Shown piece after piece: positions 45,204 through 56,726 of a stretch of 64,000 bases of DNA. Positions within the stretch are counted from its first letter, which is position 1; each line of letters begins with the position of its first letter. Location: the NCBI GenBank assembly GCA_964035015.1, contig OZ035998.1, positions 26,715,417-26,779,416 of the forward strand, given 5' to 3'. The position numbers were made by a program, and so were the translations under genes. This stretch comes from Corallium rubrum. Its lineage: Eukaryota > Cnidaria > Anthozoa > Scleralcyonacea > Coralliidae. The notes beneath the pieces are model-generated. The model saw nothing but the letters and a program-made list of their open reading frames with translations. It ran no database searches and had not been told where the DNA came from.

Positions 45204-47727
45204 ATGGCGGACGTTTTAAGCATTTATAAAAAGCAAGCAGTAGAATGGCAACTGAAAGTAAGTACAGAGTTCCCATTTCATTATATCAAACAACAGGATG
45301 CATTAAACCATGAATTTCTATTCTGTATCGAAATTCCCTGGCCCCTCTTGCGGTTGTGGGACCAGCTGATGGAAGGGGTATCCGGTCAGGATGTAAATTA
45401 CCTCGACTTAATTAATTCAACCGTGACGGATGGGTGGTTCACTTTGAACAGAACATGTCCACGTACAGAAGAATTAGTACGTAAGCATGCCAGTTACGCA
45501 AAAATGGATTATAGGAGATTGACCGGAAGAAAACGAAAACAATCAGATTCCAAAGTATACAAACTGAGTGTCAGGAGAGGAGAAATAGATTCTAGAGAGA
45601 CACAGAACACAAAGATTCAGGATTATTGCAAGGAGCTAGAAGAATGGAGGAGAAAGTACAGTAATTTAGCAGAGGAGAAAAAAACATTGTATGAAGATAT
45701 GATGAAGGAAGTGAATAATTTGGAAAAAGAAGTAACTGATTTGAAGGAGGCCAACAAGGCTTTGAGAGACTATGTTGAAATCCTTGAACATGAAGAAGCT
45801 TTAAAGTGTCAAGGAAAAACTATAAATGATTTGGGAACTAAACAAAAAGGACGAAAGCTTCAACTCCTTAAGAACAGAGCCCAGTGTGCATTATGGTTCT
45901 GCAAGAGTTTTGGTCTGGATCTGACCAACATGAGATTGCAGGATGAAAGTGGTTGTAGCTACACAATGGAATACCCCATTCCATCCACCTCAACTCCGGG
46001 TCAAATGGAATATGAAAAGTTGTCCAAAGACAGACAGGAAATTATTGAGCACGTTCTATTCCTCCTCGATAAATTTTGTGTGGGAGATGAGGTCTACCAT
46101 GAACTCTCTGTAATAACAGAAGGATTACCAAAATCTTATCTGATCAAGCAACTAAGAGGTGAGTTAAATAAAACTTACCATATAGAGAGAACACCTGGGC
46201 CATACCCTGGAGCTAGACTGGACTTTAAATCTACTCTGACAGATCATGTGAGGGAACTCCTCAGTATGAAACCAGAACTGAGAGATGGAAAGATTCAAAT
46301 AAAAATAAGTGGGGATGGAGCACAAATGTCAAGATCCACCAACTTCATGATGTTTTCATTTGCTCTGTTACAGTTGGATGAAGGCGTCATGTCATCGAAG
46401 AGTAACAGAACTGTTGCTATTGTCAATGGACCAGAAAAATATGAAACAATGAAAATATCTCTTTCTAATTTTTTTTGTGAAGTAAATGAACTAATCAGAC
46501 AAAAAACAATATTAATTGATGGGGAGAATATAGAATTAGATTTTTTTCTTGGTGGTGACATGAAGTTCCTATTAATGATAATGGGACTAAATGGCGCAGC
46601 AGCCAATCATTCGTGCTTATGGTGCCTTATCCATAAAGATGACAGATGGGACACTTCAAAACCCTTAAATTATTACAATGAAGAACCATTCAAGAGGACC
46701 TTGGATGGAATTAAAACAAATCATGACTCAAAAACCCATGGTTGCATACATCCTCCTCTATTAAATATACCTTTAAATCATGTTATAGCAGACGAGCTGC
46801 ATTTACTGTTGCGAGTAACAGACCGACTTCTTCAGAACATTATAGACGAGGTGTTGGAAAGGGATGCCGTAGAAGACTTTAATAAGGCTTCCGGTCAACC
46901 GAAAAAGGCTTTCCTCACTAAACTAGTTGCTACAATTAATGAACTTGGCATACCTTTTTCTGTGTGGAACAAGAAAAATGCTGATGGCTCAGCCAGTAAC
47001 ATTGTTGAATGTACAAGCCTGGTTGGGCCACAAAAAGAAGCTTCTAAAGGGTTTGCCTTCAACATTCCATCAATATTTGTATCCTGATACTTCCAAAACT
47101 GTTCAACAAATATGGGTAGATTTTGCAGAGTATTATGACACTGTATCTGATTTTCAGTTGAGAGGTGATCAAGCACAAGAAGTTTTTAACAAAGCAAAAA
47201 AATGGGTTCCCTTGTTCTGCTCTTTAGGCGGTATTCGTCCTGGATATAAAAAATCCCGGGTGACACCATATATGCACGTTATGGTTTACCATACTCCTAT
47301 ATTTGTGCAAGAGCATGGCAGTTTCAAACGATTTACTGGGCAAGGCGTCGAAAAGAATAACGATGATGCCAAAAGGATTATTTTCCATAAATCAAACAAA
47401 TGGGACGCAGCCAAGGACATCATGTATATGGAAAGCAGGCAGTGGGATTTGAAACATCGTGAAAGAGAGAAAAGACCATATAGAAAAATAAACAATCAGT
47501 ATTGGGGGGATGGAATCGTTGCAAAAAGGAAGCAATACAGACCTCTTCTTTTGACTGATTCCTCACATGCTGACAATGAAGTGCCAAATGCCAGTAATCG
47601 TGCAGAGGATTATACCAAACTTACTGTGCCACAGCTAAGAGCAGTTGCTAAAGAAAAAAGACCTCAAGCAAAAGGTCTCTCAAAAATGAGGAAAAATGAA
47701 CTAATACAATTTATCAAAAACTTGTAG
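45204..47727 (+). CDS. Transposase-like protein with coiled coil and SAP motif (one frameshift)
   Basis: The first frame, 45204-47087, starts [19 protein letters not shown]. Residues about 135-205 form a charged coiled coil ([20 protein letters not shown]). The catalytic-looking core has [18 protein letters not shown] (Asp371), [18 protein letters not shown] (Asp452), [16 protein letters not shown] and [17 protein letters not shown]. These acidic anchors and the CxxC resemble DDE-type transposases related to the CMC/TNP2 kind, which is an inference. At LVGPQK the frame leaves the protein; the continuation ([16 protein letters not shown], then [14 protein letters not shown]) is in the next frame to 47727. 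One extra A in the run at about 47031-47035 explains it. The C terminus, [20 protein letters not shown] then [12 protein letters not shown], is a SAP DNA-binding motif. A sequencing error is possible, since the rest is clean. Confidence 0.75.
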
Positions 47728-48124
47728 CTTGTTAATATGCTTATTACATTACTAGCATAATGTTATATCTATCATTACAATTTCTAACTAGTGTACAATT
47801 ACATGTACTTTAATTATTTATAAAGAAAAGGATTTTGACTTATTAGTTTGGTCTATGTTGTAGGCAAGAGCATGTCTATTTTACCATGAACCTTTGCGAG
47901 CATTAAACTTTTATCTTTAAAATAAAAAAATTGTAAGAAGAAAGTTATTACCAACTAAATTGATGTTGACATGTCAAACTTGTTTTAGGTGCTATTATAA
48001 CTAGTTTAGGTTCGCAGTGAATTTTGGTAAAGTCAACATGCCACCATCTTTTTTATTATGGTGGATTGAATTTTAATTAACTATAATCTGAAATCTAATT
48101 TAAGGACAGGTTTTAAACTAATAA

Positions 48125-49234
48125 CTAATGACACAATGAAGGAATCTTGATAAAAACTGCTGAAATTTTCTCCACATATGTTTGCGGTATTGCAACAATT
48201 TCACTTCCTTTCTTCTTGTGGTTCTTTGGGGATCTTCCCAGAAATGTCCTCATTTTCAATGGATATTTGATCTTCACTCCATCTCCATGACAATCAAACA
48301 GACAACTCCAGTTCTCTGGAAGTTTACATCGAGAAAAGTCTTTTTCTTCATAGAGGGTCCATTGTTTTTGTTCCGCTGGTTTACCCATGCCATTAAAAAG
48401 ATATTTGAAAACATCATGGCGAAACTCCAACAACATTCTTTGTTCAGGACCTTTATGTCTGAGTGCCTCGAGAGCTGCCATTCGTAATCTGTCCACACAC
48501 TGTTGCACTACTTCTAAAGGTGGGTCAGGCTTCTCAAAATACCTATGGAATACAGTAAATATGAGAAAATATATTTTTTTAAATTCTACAGTATTTCATC
48601 TAACAGTATGTTTATTCAAAAGAGAAAATATGCATGCATGAGCAACAAATATCAGGTAGATTTATGTTCCACAAATTTTCACAAAGATTCCCTCTCAAAA
48701 TTTTAAAATTAGGGAACAAGACTTTTTAAATGAAGTTTCAATTTTTTTAGCCCTGAATATTCTGTGGAGAGATCTGTTTATCGCAAGGGTATAGGGGAAA
48801 TGCAAATATTACATAAATTTGCTCAATTATATATATAATTGAATAAGAGGTCTTCAATATATTTAGTAAATAATGAATTGTCAATTAATACCTTAAGGAA
48901 GCCTGTGAAAGGTGCTCTTCAGGCTCCCATGTGTTCTCAAAAGCGCTGTAACCTCTCCACTTAACCAAGTACTTGTTTCCCTGCAATAAATACAAAGCGT
49001 TTGATTTGAAAACTCTGAAATTCTTAATACTGCATTTACTAGTATTTTGCCAATGGTACATTTGTTATTTACCTCTCGGTCTCTTTTGCGAGCAACCACC
49101 CGTTCGGCTTCAAATATCCCAATAGTCTTTCTTTTCTTTTTCCTTTCTTTAATTTCGTCGTATAGCAAATCTACAGAACTCAAATTGTGCAACAAACTGT
49201 ATGGAACACGACCTCGAGAAGAATGCGCCGCCAT
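48125..49234 (-). CDS. Three-exon chromodomain protein of the TIR transposon
   Basis: Exon 1, 49234-49073, begins [18 protein letters not shown] and ends [14 protein letters not shown] at a GTAAAT donor. Exon 2, 48980-48892, follows tttattgcag and reads [28 protein letters not shown]. Exon 3, 48542-48125, follows tattccatag and reads [20 protein letters not shown] to IPSLCH and a stop. Phases agree (0 and 2), giving 222 residues with no break. [22 protein letters not shown] is a full chromodomain with aromatic-cage positions (Y, W, W). The C-terminal 130 residues ([20 protein letters not shown]) are not recognised. Chromodomains bind methylated histone H3 tails, so the product may steer or protect integration in chromatin. 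That role is inferred. Confidence 0.85.
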
Positions 49235-49315
49235 TTTAATTTTTTGAAACTATTATCAGGCGAGTAACCGCTGATTGCGAACGAAGACGCAAAATGTCCG
49301 CAATTTCTGGTAATG

Positions 49316-49865
49316 AAAGATAAGAATATGAGCAAAGTCAGTTACGAATTTTCGGAATGCATAATTATGCATTGCAACGAATTAAACTTGACTCTTGGGG
49401 TCTTGGTCACATGTTCGATTATGAATTGCGGCCTATATTCCTTGCTAGTTATACCAATACGAATTTACATGTAAACAAAGAATATAAATAATACTGCTTC
49501 ATTCCACGTTCATAGGTTAATTATTGTAAAGTACTGAAAATTGACTTACATTTTCATCTTCCTCATCAAGAGTCAGATCCTCCCAATTCTTAGAATAACC
49601 ATGGTTCGCAGATGGTCTTCCTCTTTACTATTGGCCGTCGTATCACTTGGCAACTTTTTAAGGTAAAATATCAGCAAAGTTGGTTAAAAATTGTTTGAAT
49701 TTATTGCAACAAACTGCCCATTGGCATTTTATTTAATCATGAATTTTGACTAAATCATTGCTAATTATTAACGGCCAATATAAATTCAAGCACAGATTAT
49801 AAAAAATACTGGTTCACGTCACGCACGTTTATAGAATCGCTATCGTAAATACTGAGAATTGACTT
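49316..49865. repeat. Diverged ~310-bp tandem duplication, one unit split by the transposon
   Basis: Unit 1 is 44465-44542 plus 49316-49554 and unit 2 is 49555-49865. Matching landmarks are attcttagaatWaccatgg, gtcttcct, tcgtattacttggca and tgagcaaagt/tcagcaaagt, then a shared exon end at 49550 and 49868. Identity is about 75-80%, so the duplication is old and the transposon came later into unit 1. Confidence 0.7.
49550..49590 (-). pseudogene. Partial duplicate of the SIM-bearing exon
   Basis: Reads DLTLDEEDEN followed by the donor GTAAGT at 49549-49544, matching the end of the exon at 49868-50045. Upstream it departs into the tandem-repeat unit, so only the exon tail was duplicated. Confidence 0.55.
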
Positions 49866-49867
49866 AC

Positions 49868-50045
49868 ATTTTTATCTTCCTCATCAAGAGTCAGATCTAC
49901 AACAGCAGGCGCACTATCACACTTGTGAGTTTCAACGATTTGCGAATCTGTGCGTTCTTCCGTACATTCTTCTCTGCCTTCTCTTGTGCCTTCTTCTGTG
50001 CGTTCCCCTGTGCCTTCTTCCGTGGGTTTTTCTGTGCGTATCCTG
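49868..50045 (-). CDS. Exon with SUMO-interaction-like motif
   Basis: A minus-strand frame reads EEGTGERTEEGTREGREECT, then SQIVETHKCDSAPAV and VVDLTLDEEDKN, ending at a perfect GTAAGT donor (49867-49862). VVDLTLDEED is a textbook SUMO-interaction motif: a hydrophobic V-V-x-L core next to acidic residues. The upstream part is a run of Glu-Glu-Gly-Thr-type repeats from a short tandem DNA repeat, and the frame continues into the gtga repeat. Such motifs are typical of nuclear, DNA-associated proteins. The rest of the gene is not certain; 43328-43908 may be a further exon. Confidence 0.5.
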
Positions 50046-50371
50046 GAGTGAGTGAGTGAGTGAGTGAGTGAGTGAGTGAGTGAGTGAGTGAGTGAGTGAG
50101 TGAGTGGGTGAGTGGGTGGGTGGGTGGGCGGGTGAGCGGGTGAGCGGGTGAGCGGGTGAGCGGGTGAGCGGGTGAGCGGGTGAGTGAGTTATGGGTGGGT
50201 GGGTGGGTGGGTGGGTTGGGGGGTGGGTGGTTGGGTGGCCGAGTGGGCGAGTGGGTGAGTGGGTGGGTGGGTGGTTGAGGGGGTGAGTGAGTGAGTGAGT
50301 GAGTGAGTGAGTGAGTGAGTGAGTGAGTGAGTGAGTGAGTGAGTGAGTGAGTGAGTGAGTGAGTGAGTGAG
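50046..50371. repeat. (TGAG)n and (GGGT/GGTGAGC)n tetranucleotide array
   Basis: Pure TGAG runs at both ends (50046-50106 and 50284-50371) enclose degenerate gggtgagc and gggtgggt units. The Leu-Thr-His-Ser frame is an artefact. Confidence 0.95.
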
Positions 50372-50800
50372 TTTGAATGTGATCTGTTTGGTTTTCATTT
50401 CAAGGAGCAAGTCCCAGTGTCGTTACCGAATACCGCCGTTGCCGAAAGTTACAAGCTAAACGTGCTAAAAGACTCTAAATTATTGTAGAAAACACATTGG
50501 TGTTTTTTACGTTTTTTTCCTTTTTTTTTTACAAATTTCGCAAGTCCGCAAGTCCACAAGTCCGCAAGTCCGCAGTCCGCATTTTCCACCAAAGCCTCTA
50601 CCTTTATAATGTGTAGTTTAACTTTTCTCCCAGATCAAATGGTGAGAGAAACCTGATAGAAACGCTTCTAGTTTTACATCATGCTGGCGAAACGTAAATG
50701 TAAAGAAGGCTAGCGCGGTTATCTTCGAGAAAAGATTTCTTGCTTCTTCAAGCTCTTCGTTTCATGTAAAATGAAGCGATACCGTGTTTTTTTAAATAAA

Positions 50801-50876
<76 letters not shown>

Positions 50877-51974
50877 TTGTTCCTGAACCAATGTCATTAT
50901 CCGCCAGCGCTTGTCTTTCGTTCGCAACTTCGCAGCGAAATCCTTTCGGTTAAGGCACCTTCTCATTTACCGATTAGGGCAAAATATACTTTTGTTTTCC
51001 CTCTATGCCTTTGATTCAAAGGCATGGCGTCCGCGGACGCACGAGTCGAGAAAGACCAGTAATATACTTCTTTCGGAATTTCATTGTGTTGTTCAGATAA
51101 ACGATGTCTTCAAAGCAACAAACCGCGACAAGATATTCAAAGATATTCGATACCCGCGAAGATTTAACGCGGCGCGTAAACTAATAATTCGCTATCAATC
51201 ATAATTGCGACTTTCGCGCCAAGAAATTTAGTAGTCGTAACATTTTTGGCTATATCTTGGTTGCTTTTTAATATTTTCGGGGAAAAATTACGGCAATCGA
51301 GAGATTTCCAGTTTCGTAATGTAAATCGACAAAAATGTAAAATATGATGAAATCAGTGTTTTATCATATAATGTAAGCTTAAGTCCACCTTTGTTTTTAC
51401 TCGGAGCGTGGAAGGCTGTCGTACTCGTGAACACTGAACCCGTTAAGTCCAGGCCACGGACTAGCGTTGGACATTAGTAGAATAATGAATGACGTCATTG
51501 ACGGGGATTGACCGGGCTTGAGTCCGGCTTGGCCCGCCCTTGGCTACGTCACTGAGTAAGATGAACTTTAGTCTCTCTCTTTTTAGTTTCTGAAGCTGCT
51601 CGAACTGGTGAAGTGAGTTTCAGCTTTCTTGAGCGGCGTGACTCGAGGTCAACATCTGGTTAGTGCTAAATTAATTAATTTTCTCTTCCGTCGCGGGAAA
51701 TGTTTTCTTTAATACAAAGAATACAAGTATCGGCATGATGTGACAATTTCTGTGGAGTGTCGTTCATCGTTATATAGACTTAGTATACTATACAATATAC
51801 TTGTCAAAAATTGCAAATATTTTGTGCTCCTTCCTTGACTTCGTTCAGCGTGAGTCCACGCGTGGGCAATTTTAGCTAAATATATTCTCAAATTTGATTG
51901 GATAACACGAATCGCAAAATGAATAAGAGCCCAGCTCAAAATTTTAAGATGCAATACCATAGCGTTTGGAAACC
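50372..51974. other. 1.6 kb with no supported gene
   Basis: Includes a short caagtccg tandem near 50543-50580 and an ATG-repeat (next entry). A 97-codon plus frame (50911-51204) lacks motifs. The stretch 51370-51660 is more GC-rich and could be a promoter, but no first exon could be supported. Confidence 0.4.
50801..50876. repeat. (GAT)n microsatellite
   Basis: About 25 gat triplets. The poly-Asp, poly-Met and poly-His frames across it are repeat products. Confidence 0.95.
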
Positions 51975-51991
51975 ATTTAAAAAAACAAACA

Positions 51992-52040
51992 AAATATATT
52001 TATTGACGTTTCGTTACTTAACCAGTAACATCTTCAGAAT
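51992..52040 (-). ncRNA. Hammerhead-ribozyme-like core, Penelope-type tail
   Basis: Minus strand: CTGAAGA (52037-52031), perfect five-pair stem II GTTAC/GTAAC with a TGGTTAA loop, GAAAC (52012-52008), then GTC as candidate cleavage site. The layout and loop are the same as at 34401-34432 although the stem bases differ, so stem pairing is kept by compensatory change. No Penelope coding sequence was found upstream (52040-52800), so this is a solo tail. Confidence 0.6.
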
Positions 52041-53129
52041 GACTTAAGATTACATTGAATATACTTATATATAACATTAATACAGTTTCATATTACAAGA
52101 AAAAAACCCCGGTAAAAAGGAGATTAAAACAATTTAAAATTTTAAACTATAAACGATCAAAAAGAGATTAAACAATTTTAAATTTAAAATTATAATACAC
52201 CAATGAAATGCTTACCAGGTGACAAGTACAAAAAACAGAAATGTGTGAATAATGTGATGAAAGATGAACATAATAAGATGAGGTGTAAATTTCGGAAGCC
52301 GAGAGGTGTATAAAAACTGGTTTTAAAAACTGGTTTTCAAAAAGTGTTTAGCGAAAGTGGTTTTACAAATTTGTTTTGCAAGACTGGTTTGTAAAAAGTG
52401 GTTTTTAAAAAGTGGTAATTGGGAAGCATGCCAAGTCAAAAGTCGTAATCTAATTAACTCAAAACTTTAAGCCTGCTAACAATACAGTGCTCTGATTTCT
52501 ATCTTTTCAGGGCGTACTGAGACGCGTTTGATAATTACTAGCTTTTAATAATGGATTGTGCATGCGACTGGCGTTTGAAAATATCTGGTAAATGTAATAA
52601 ATATACGGTTGAGATATGCGAAGAATTTTGAATGCTTAGCGTCAATCAATTTTGTCAAGTGGATTTATTACATATTAATATTGTTATTAATCCTGTTGGT
52701 GTATCAAGAGGATTAATAACAATATCAATCTGATTATATTCTAATACGCACAAATCAAAATCATCCTAGCTTCAAATAATTTTATTACAAGCTATATAAA
52801 AGAAAACAGACCCGCTACTTTGGAACTGATAAAGGCTAAAAAGGTAAGTACAGACGCACCGGTAAGTGTATTTGAAGAAGATATTGAAGTACGTCTGATG
52901 ATATGTGTGTTAACAATCATTGGCACTCAAGGGTGTTATAATCTTATTATACAGTCAGCAAGTACCCAAGTAAAAGTTCCTTGTATTGCATGTTGTAAGC
53001 TTTTCCGTATATATGGACCAAAATAAAGAAATCAATGGTATGTTTAGATTATAATGTAATATGTTTTCCGTTAATGAATTAAGTTTATCTTTATATTACT
53101 GAACAATGTTCGGTTGGAAACTGTTTCAG
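52041..53129. other. Non-coding stretch with short tandem words
   Basis: Repeated aactggttttcaaaaa-type words at 52315-52420 and a hairpin agaggattaataacaatat near 52670-52730. A small frame with a donor (LIKAKK then GTAAGT at 52843) could be a first exon of the integrase-core gene, which is unproven. Confidence 0.35.
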
Positions 53130-54290
53130 ACTGTATTAAGAAATACTGGTGGGAATGGAGGCCTTACGCCATAATTACTGCGAACTTAAAGGAAGAACTT
53201 GGAATTATTCGAAGGTTAGCATCATTAAATTTGTAAAAATTTGTATCAGTTTTTAACAGCTTTGCAAAGATAGGAATCTGTAAAGAAGTGCATGTGTGTG
53301 TGTGTGTGGGTAATACTAAGCATGTTTATTGATCCATATAAGAATGATCACTCTATTTCATAGACAATAGAACTGTCAAGCTATAAATTGTTGTTATAAA
53401 TTGATTGTTTTAATTTGTAAATATTAAAGATTTGCTCATTTGCATAAAATGTTTGCATACACAAATAAGCGTGTTTTATTCATTATCACTCCCTGTTCAT
53501 TTCCATTTTAATATTGTAATATATCTATTGAGCAAATATTGTAATATATGGATTGTTTTTTATATTATTAGTACAATTAGTAACATAAAAGTTATTAACG
53601 GAAATCAGTATTTATCAATATAATAAAAGTCAGTTACTGTTATTCACTATATATGCGTGAAGTATTCATTGGTTAAAAAAAAGATTAAAAGAACTTCGAT
53701 TAAAACGAAGAATAGATGACCCTCCACTGAATTTATTGCAGACCATTTTAGAGGTAAACCAAATTTATTTTAAATATATAATATATATAATTTTGGTGGT
53801 GAAGTATTAAAAATAAATTTTATATAATACTTTGTTTAAATTAATTTAATAATGGTAAACAGTGTTTTGTCCAATTTTATTTACTCGGAAAACTTACTCG
53901 CTCTTGTTTTGTTTGTGTGTGTTTTCATTTATAATACATCCGAACTAAATAACAGTAAATAAAATGACTTGTGTTGTCTGCCGAAACCACTGGCCAGCGC
54001 GTCGGAGCATTGACGTCACATGACAGATAAACTAAAAAAATTTCGTACCTACCGTGAAATATCACTGTCAGTAGATATGATGCAATAAATATTTGGAATT
54101 TAATAATCTATATTAAACGTATGTGTATTTTACATTGTAGTATGGGTTAAAGTCGTCATCAATTCTTAGAGGATATCGCTCAATCTGGAAGCTTCTTCGG
54201 GATAAATACGGACTGATTGTGAAACGGTGATTTTTTACTATGTTAAATAATTCATTCCAATAAATATAGTTTTAATAAAAAGATAATCTT

Positions 54291-54392
54291 ATTATTAATT
54301 ATCATCAAATGTCAAACTCAATGTCTTAGGAATGATCGATATAATATATATCGTTTCCAAGACAACGAGTTTGACATTTGATAATAATTAAA
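54291..54392. mobile_element. 102-bp palindromic MITE in an intron
   Basis: Arms ttatcatcaaatgtcaaact and gtcttaggaa pair with their reverse complements around atcgatataatatatatcg. Confidence 0.75.
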
Positions 54393-55251
54393 ACGACTGA
54401 TTTTTTTCTTTTGGTTTTTAAGCTTTCATATTCTGCTTTTTAATTGGCTAACAAACTGTTTAGAATTCTAGAATACGGATCCCGCAGGTTAAACCCATTC
54501 AAGAGCCTAAAATCTGCAGAACTGATGTAAAAACATGCACACACAAAAAAGTTTTTTATGAAACATAGTCAGTTAATATACTGAGAAAATGTAGCGCTTA
54601 GTTTAGACCAGGGCTGCTCTGTGTCAGACCACTGAAAACGCCTCTTATATTGCCCAAGACCTTTATGCAGTCCTTTTTTATATTAAAAATTGGTAATAAC
54701 ATATATAATGTACATACATGCTAATTCTCTGCGTATATCCTGTCCTGCATGTATTTACAAATGTTTTTTACAGTAGTCAAATAATAATTGACTGGGAATT
54801 ACTTAATAAAATACTTATATTTTACATACAGAGACACTGTTATGATGATGTGGGCAGTCCTAGCTCCTAACGTCAGAGATGTCAAAAAGAGAAGACGATT
54901 TAAACGACATCCTTATCGTTCAAAGGTGTTTAATTAAAAATCAACATATTATTTGTAAAGAAAGTGGAAAATCCTTTGCTTTTCGCACGGTTCCATAATT
55001 TTCTTTATAAGCTCATACTTGTATATGCTAAATGTGCAATAAGACATTCAAAAATCATTAATAATTCATGAGGGAAATTCAAAAGAAATTAAAGTTTAAT
55101 CATGTCTTTCTATGTGATAAAGATACCTACTGATTTACATAAACTTTAGCTTTGATTTTCTTGGCTTAGACAAGGTTATTTTTCAAACTTACTACGCCAA
55201 TGAACTTACCAAGTGGTTCGTTTTTGAAGCCGTTCAATAAACTCGCAGTTC

Positions 55252-55312
55252 GTGTTTTATCAGATATAAAAACACTCGGCTTCGCCTCGTGTCTTTATAT
55301 CTGATAAAACAC
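55252..55312. mobile_element. Short foldback MITE with GCGAAGC centre
   Basis: Arms gtgttttatcagatataaa pair across the centre cactcggcttcgcctcgtg. GCTTCGC at 55279-55285 is GCGAAGC on the other strand. Looser outer arms cgttcaataaac/gtttattaaac extend to about 55233 and 55330. Confidence 0.75.
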
Positions 55313-55429
55313 TCCTGTTCGTTTATTAAACAGTACTATAAGTTAATTTTTTGCTAAGTTATGGCATATTTGGGAATTGGGAGCACAGGTAGAATTTGCA
55401 TATTTGCAAATGATAGGAAAAATTAAATA

Positions 55430-55432
<3 letters not shown>

Positions 55433-55486
<54 letters not shown>
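55433..55486. repeat. (TG)n microsatellite
   Basis: About 27 TG units in a row. Confidence 0.95.
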
Positions 55487-55489
<3 letters not shown>

Positions 55490-56312
55490 TAAAGCTTATG
55501 CGATATTTCGTTTGTATATATAAAACTCTATTGCATTTGTCAGGGACCGAATTTTGCTTGACATATGGATGGTTATAACAAACTTCACAAGTTTGGTTTT
55601 GATATCCATGCATGTGTTAACGCGTTAGTGTATATGCGTTATTACAATTTTTTGGCTTTTAAACTTGTATCGAGTCCAAAAATGAGTCCTATTTCACTAT
55701 CATGAATTTTCTGCTTAGTATTTTACGCTATTTAGGATTTCAAGAAAGATGGTATGGCCTAAACTAACAACGTCTAACAGTAATCCTAGATCTGTATTAT
55801 CTTTTTATCTTGATGCAATCGTAAATCTATAGATGGTAGGTAAAACTGTTTATTGACTTTGAAATTAATCATTACATGACAGGATGTATTAGAGAACGTT
55901 GTTTATCGCAACTGTTATTTTTATGTGGATTCCACTCCATTTATTGGAAAGACAAACTTTAAAAAGTTAATTTTATTATATGTTAGAAACATTCAACCCT
56001 GCTCGAATTGTGGACAAATAACAGTTTTGATGGGTGATATATTGGATTCTTGCAATCTGATTGCATGTAATAAACTATTAGTAATACCATTTTGATAAAT
56101 AACTTTTAGGTGTTCCAACCATGACTATTTCTGACATGGGGACAGAGAATTGTTACATTGCGACAATGCAGACGCTTTTAAGACACGACCACGGCGATGA
56201 ATGGAGCGGACCTAACAGTCATCGATATGTAAAGTCAACCCAAAATCTTGTATGTTATCACGTGTTTTTATTCTCAATACTGCTTTGTCGTTGCATTATT
56301 TTTACTGTGTTA

Positions 56313-56375
56313 GTCCCCGAGCCCGGTGAGGGTGCTAATCTCGACACGCGTGGAGCCATTTTACACGCGTGGACA
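56313..56375. repeat. Repeat E, copy 3 (short)
   Basis: Contains ccccgagcccggtgagggtg and ctaatctcgac..cacgcgtgga, matching 14805-14927 with the first GC-rich palindrome deleted. Confidence 0.65.
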
Positions 56376-56726
56376 AACGTGATATGCGAACGAATTTCTG
56401 TGATCTGAATATTTATTTATTTGTACAAAAATCAACACCTACATCTTAAGAACTATTTCATGTATTGTAAATATATAGCTATACCTATTTATCTATTCTG
56501 TTGTACACTGTAATGCGCATTTGATCATTACGTCATGAAGAATACGCAATATAAATCACTAATTATTATTATTATTATATGTGTGGACGGACCATGCGCG
56601 GTTAAGATTGTGGGGCACTGGGGACAATATAGTTCTTGACAAAAAGATTTGAACTAACAACATAATTTATTCTTGACAAAAAGACTTGAGAAAGGAATTT
56701 TTGGGAAACGTATATCACTTTTGAAA

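Larger units (their letters stand above)
44543..49315 (+). mobile_element. Two-gene TIR transposon with chromodomain accessory gene
   Basis: The left end CATTACCAGAAATTGCGGAC (44543) and its exact inverse at 49315 match for 21 bases. Between them lie two convergent genes, a transposase-like gene (plus) and a chromodomain gene (minus), and little else: promoters of about 650 and 80 bases and a 400-base convergent gap. A diverged tandem copy of the flank at 49590-49700 lacks the element (cttggcaactttttaaggta), confirming the ends. No clear target duplication is visible; at most an A is shared. Superfamily cannot be named with certainty. Confidence 0.85.

Noticed and set aside
50748-51014. Poly-Asp, poly-Met and poly-His ORFs
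   Set aside because: Translation of a GAT repeat.
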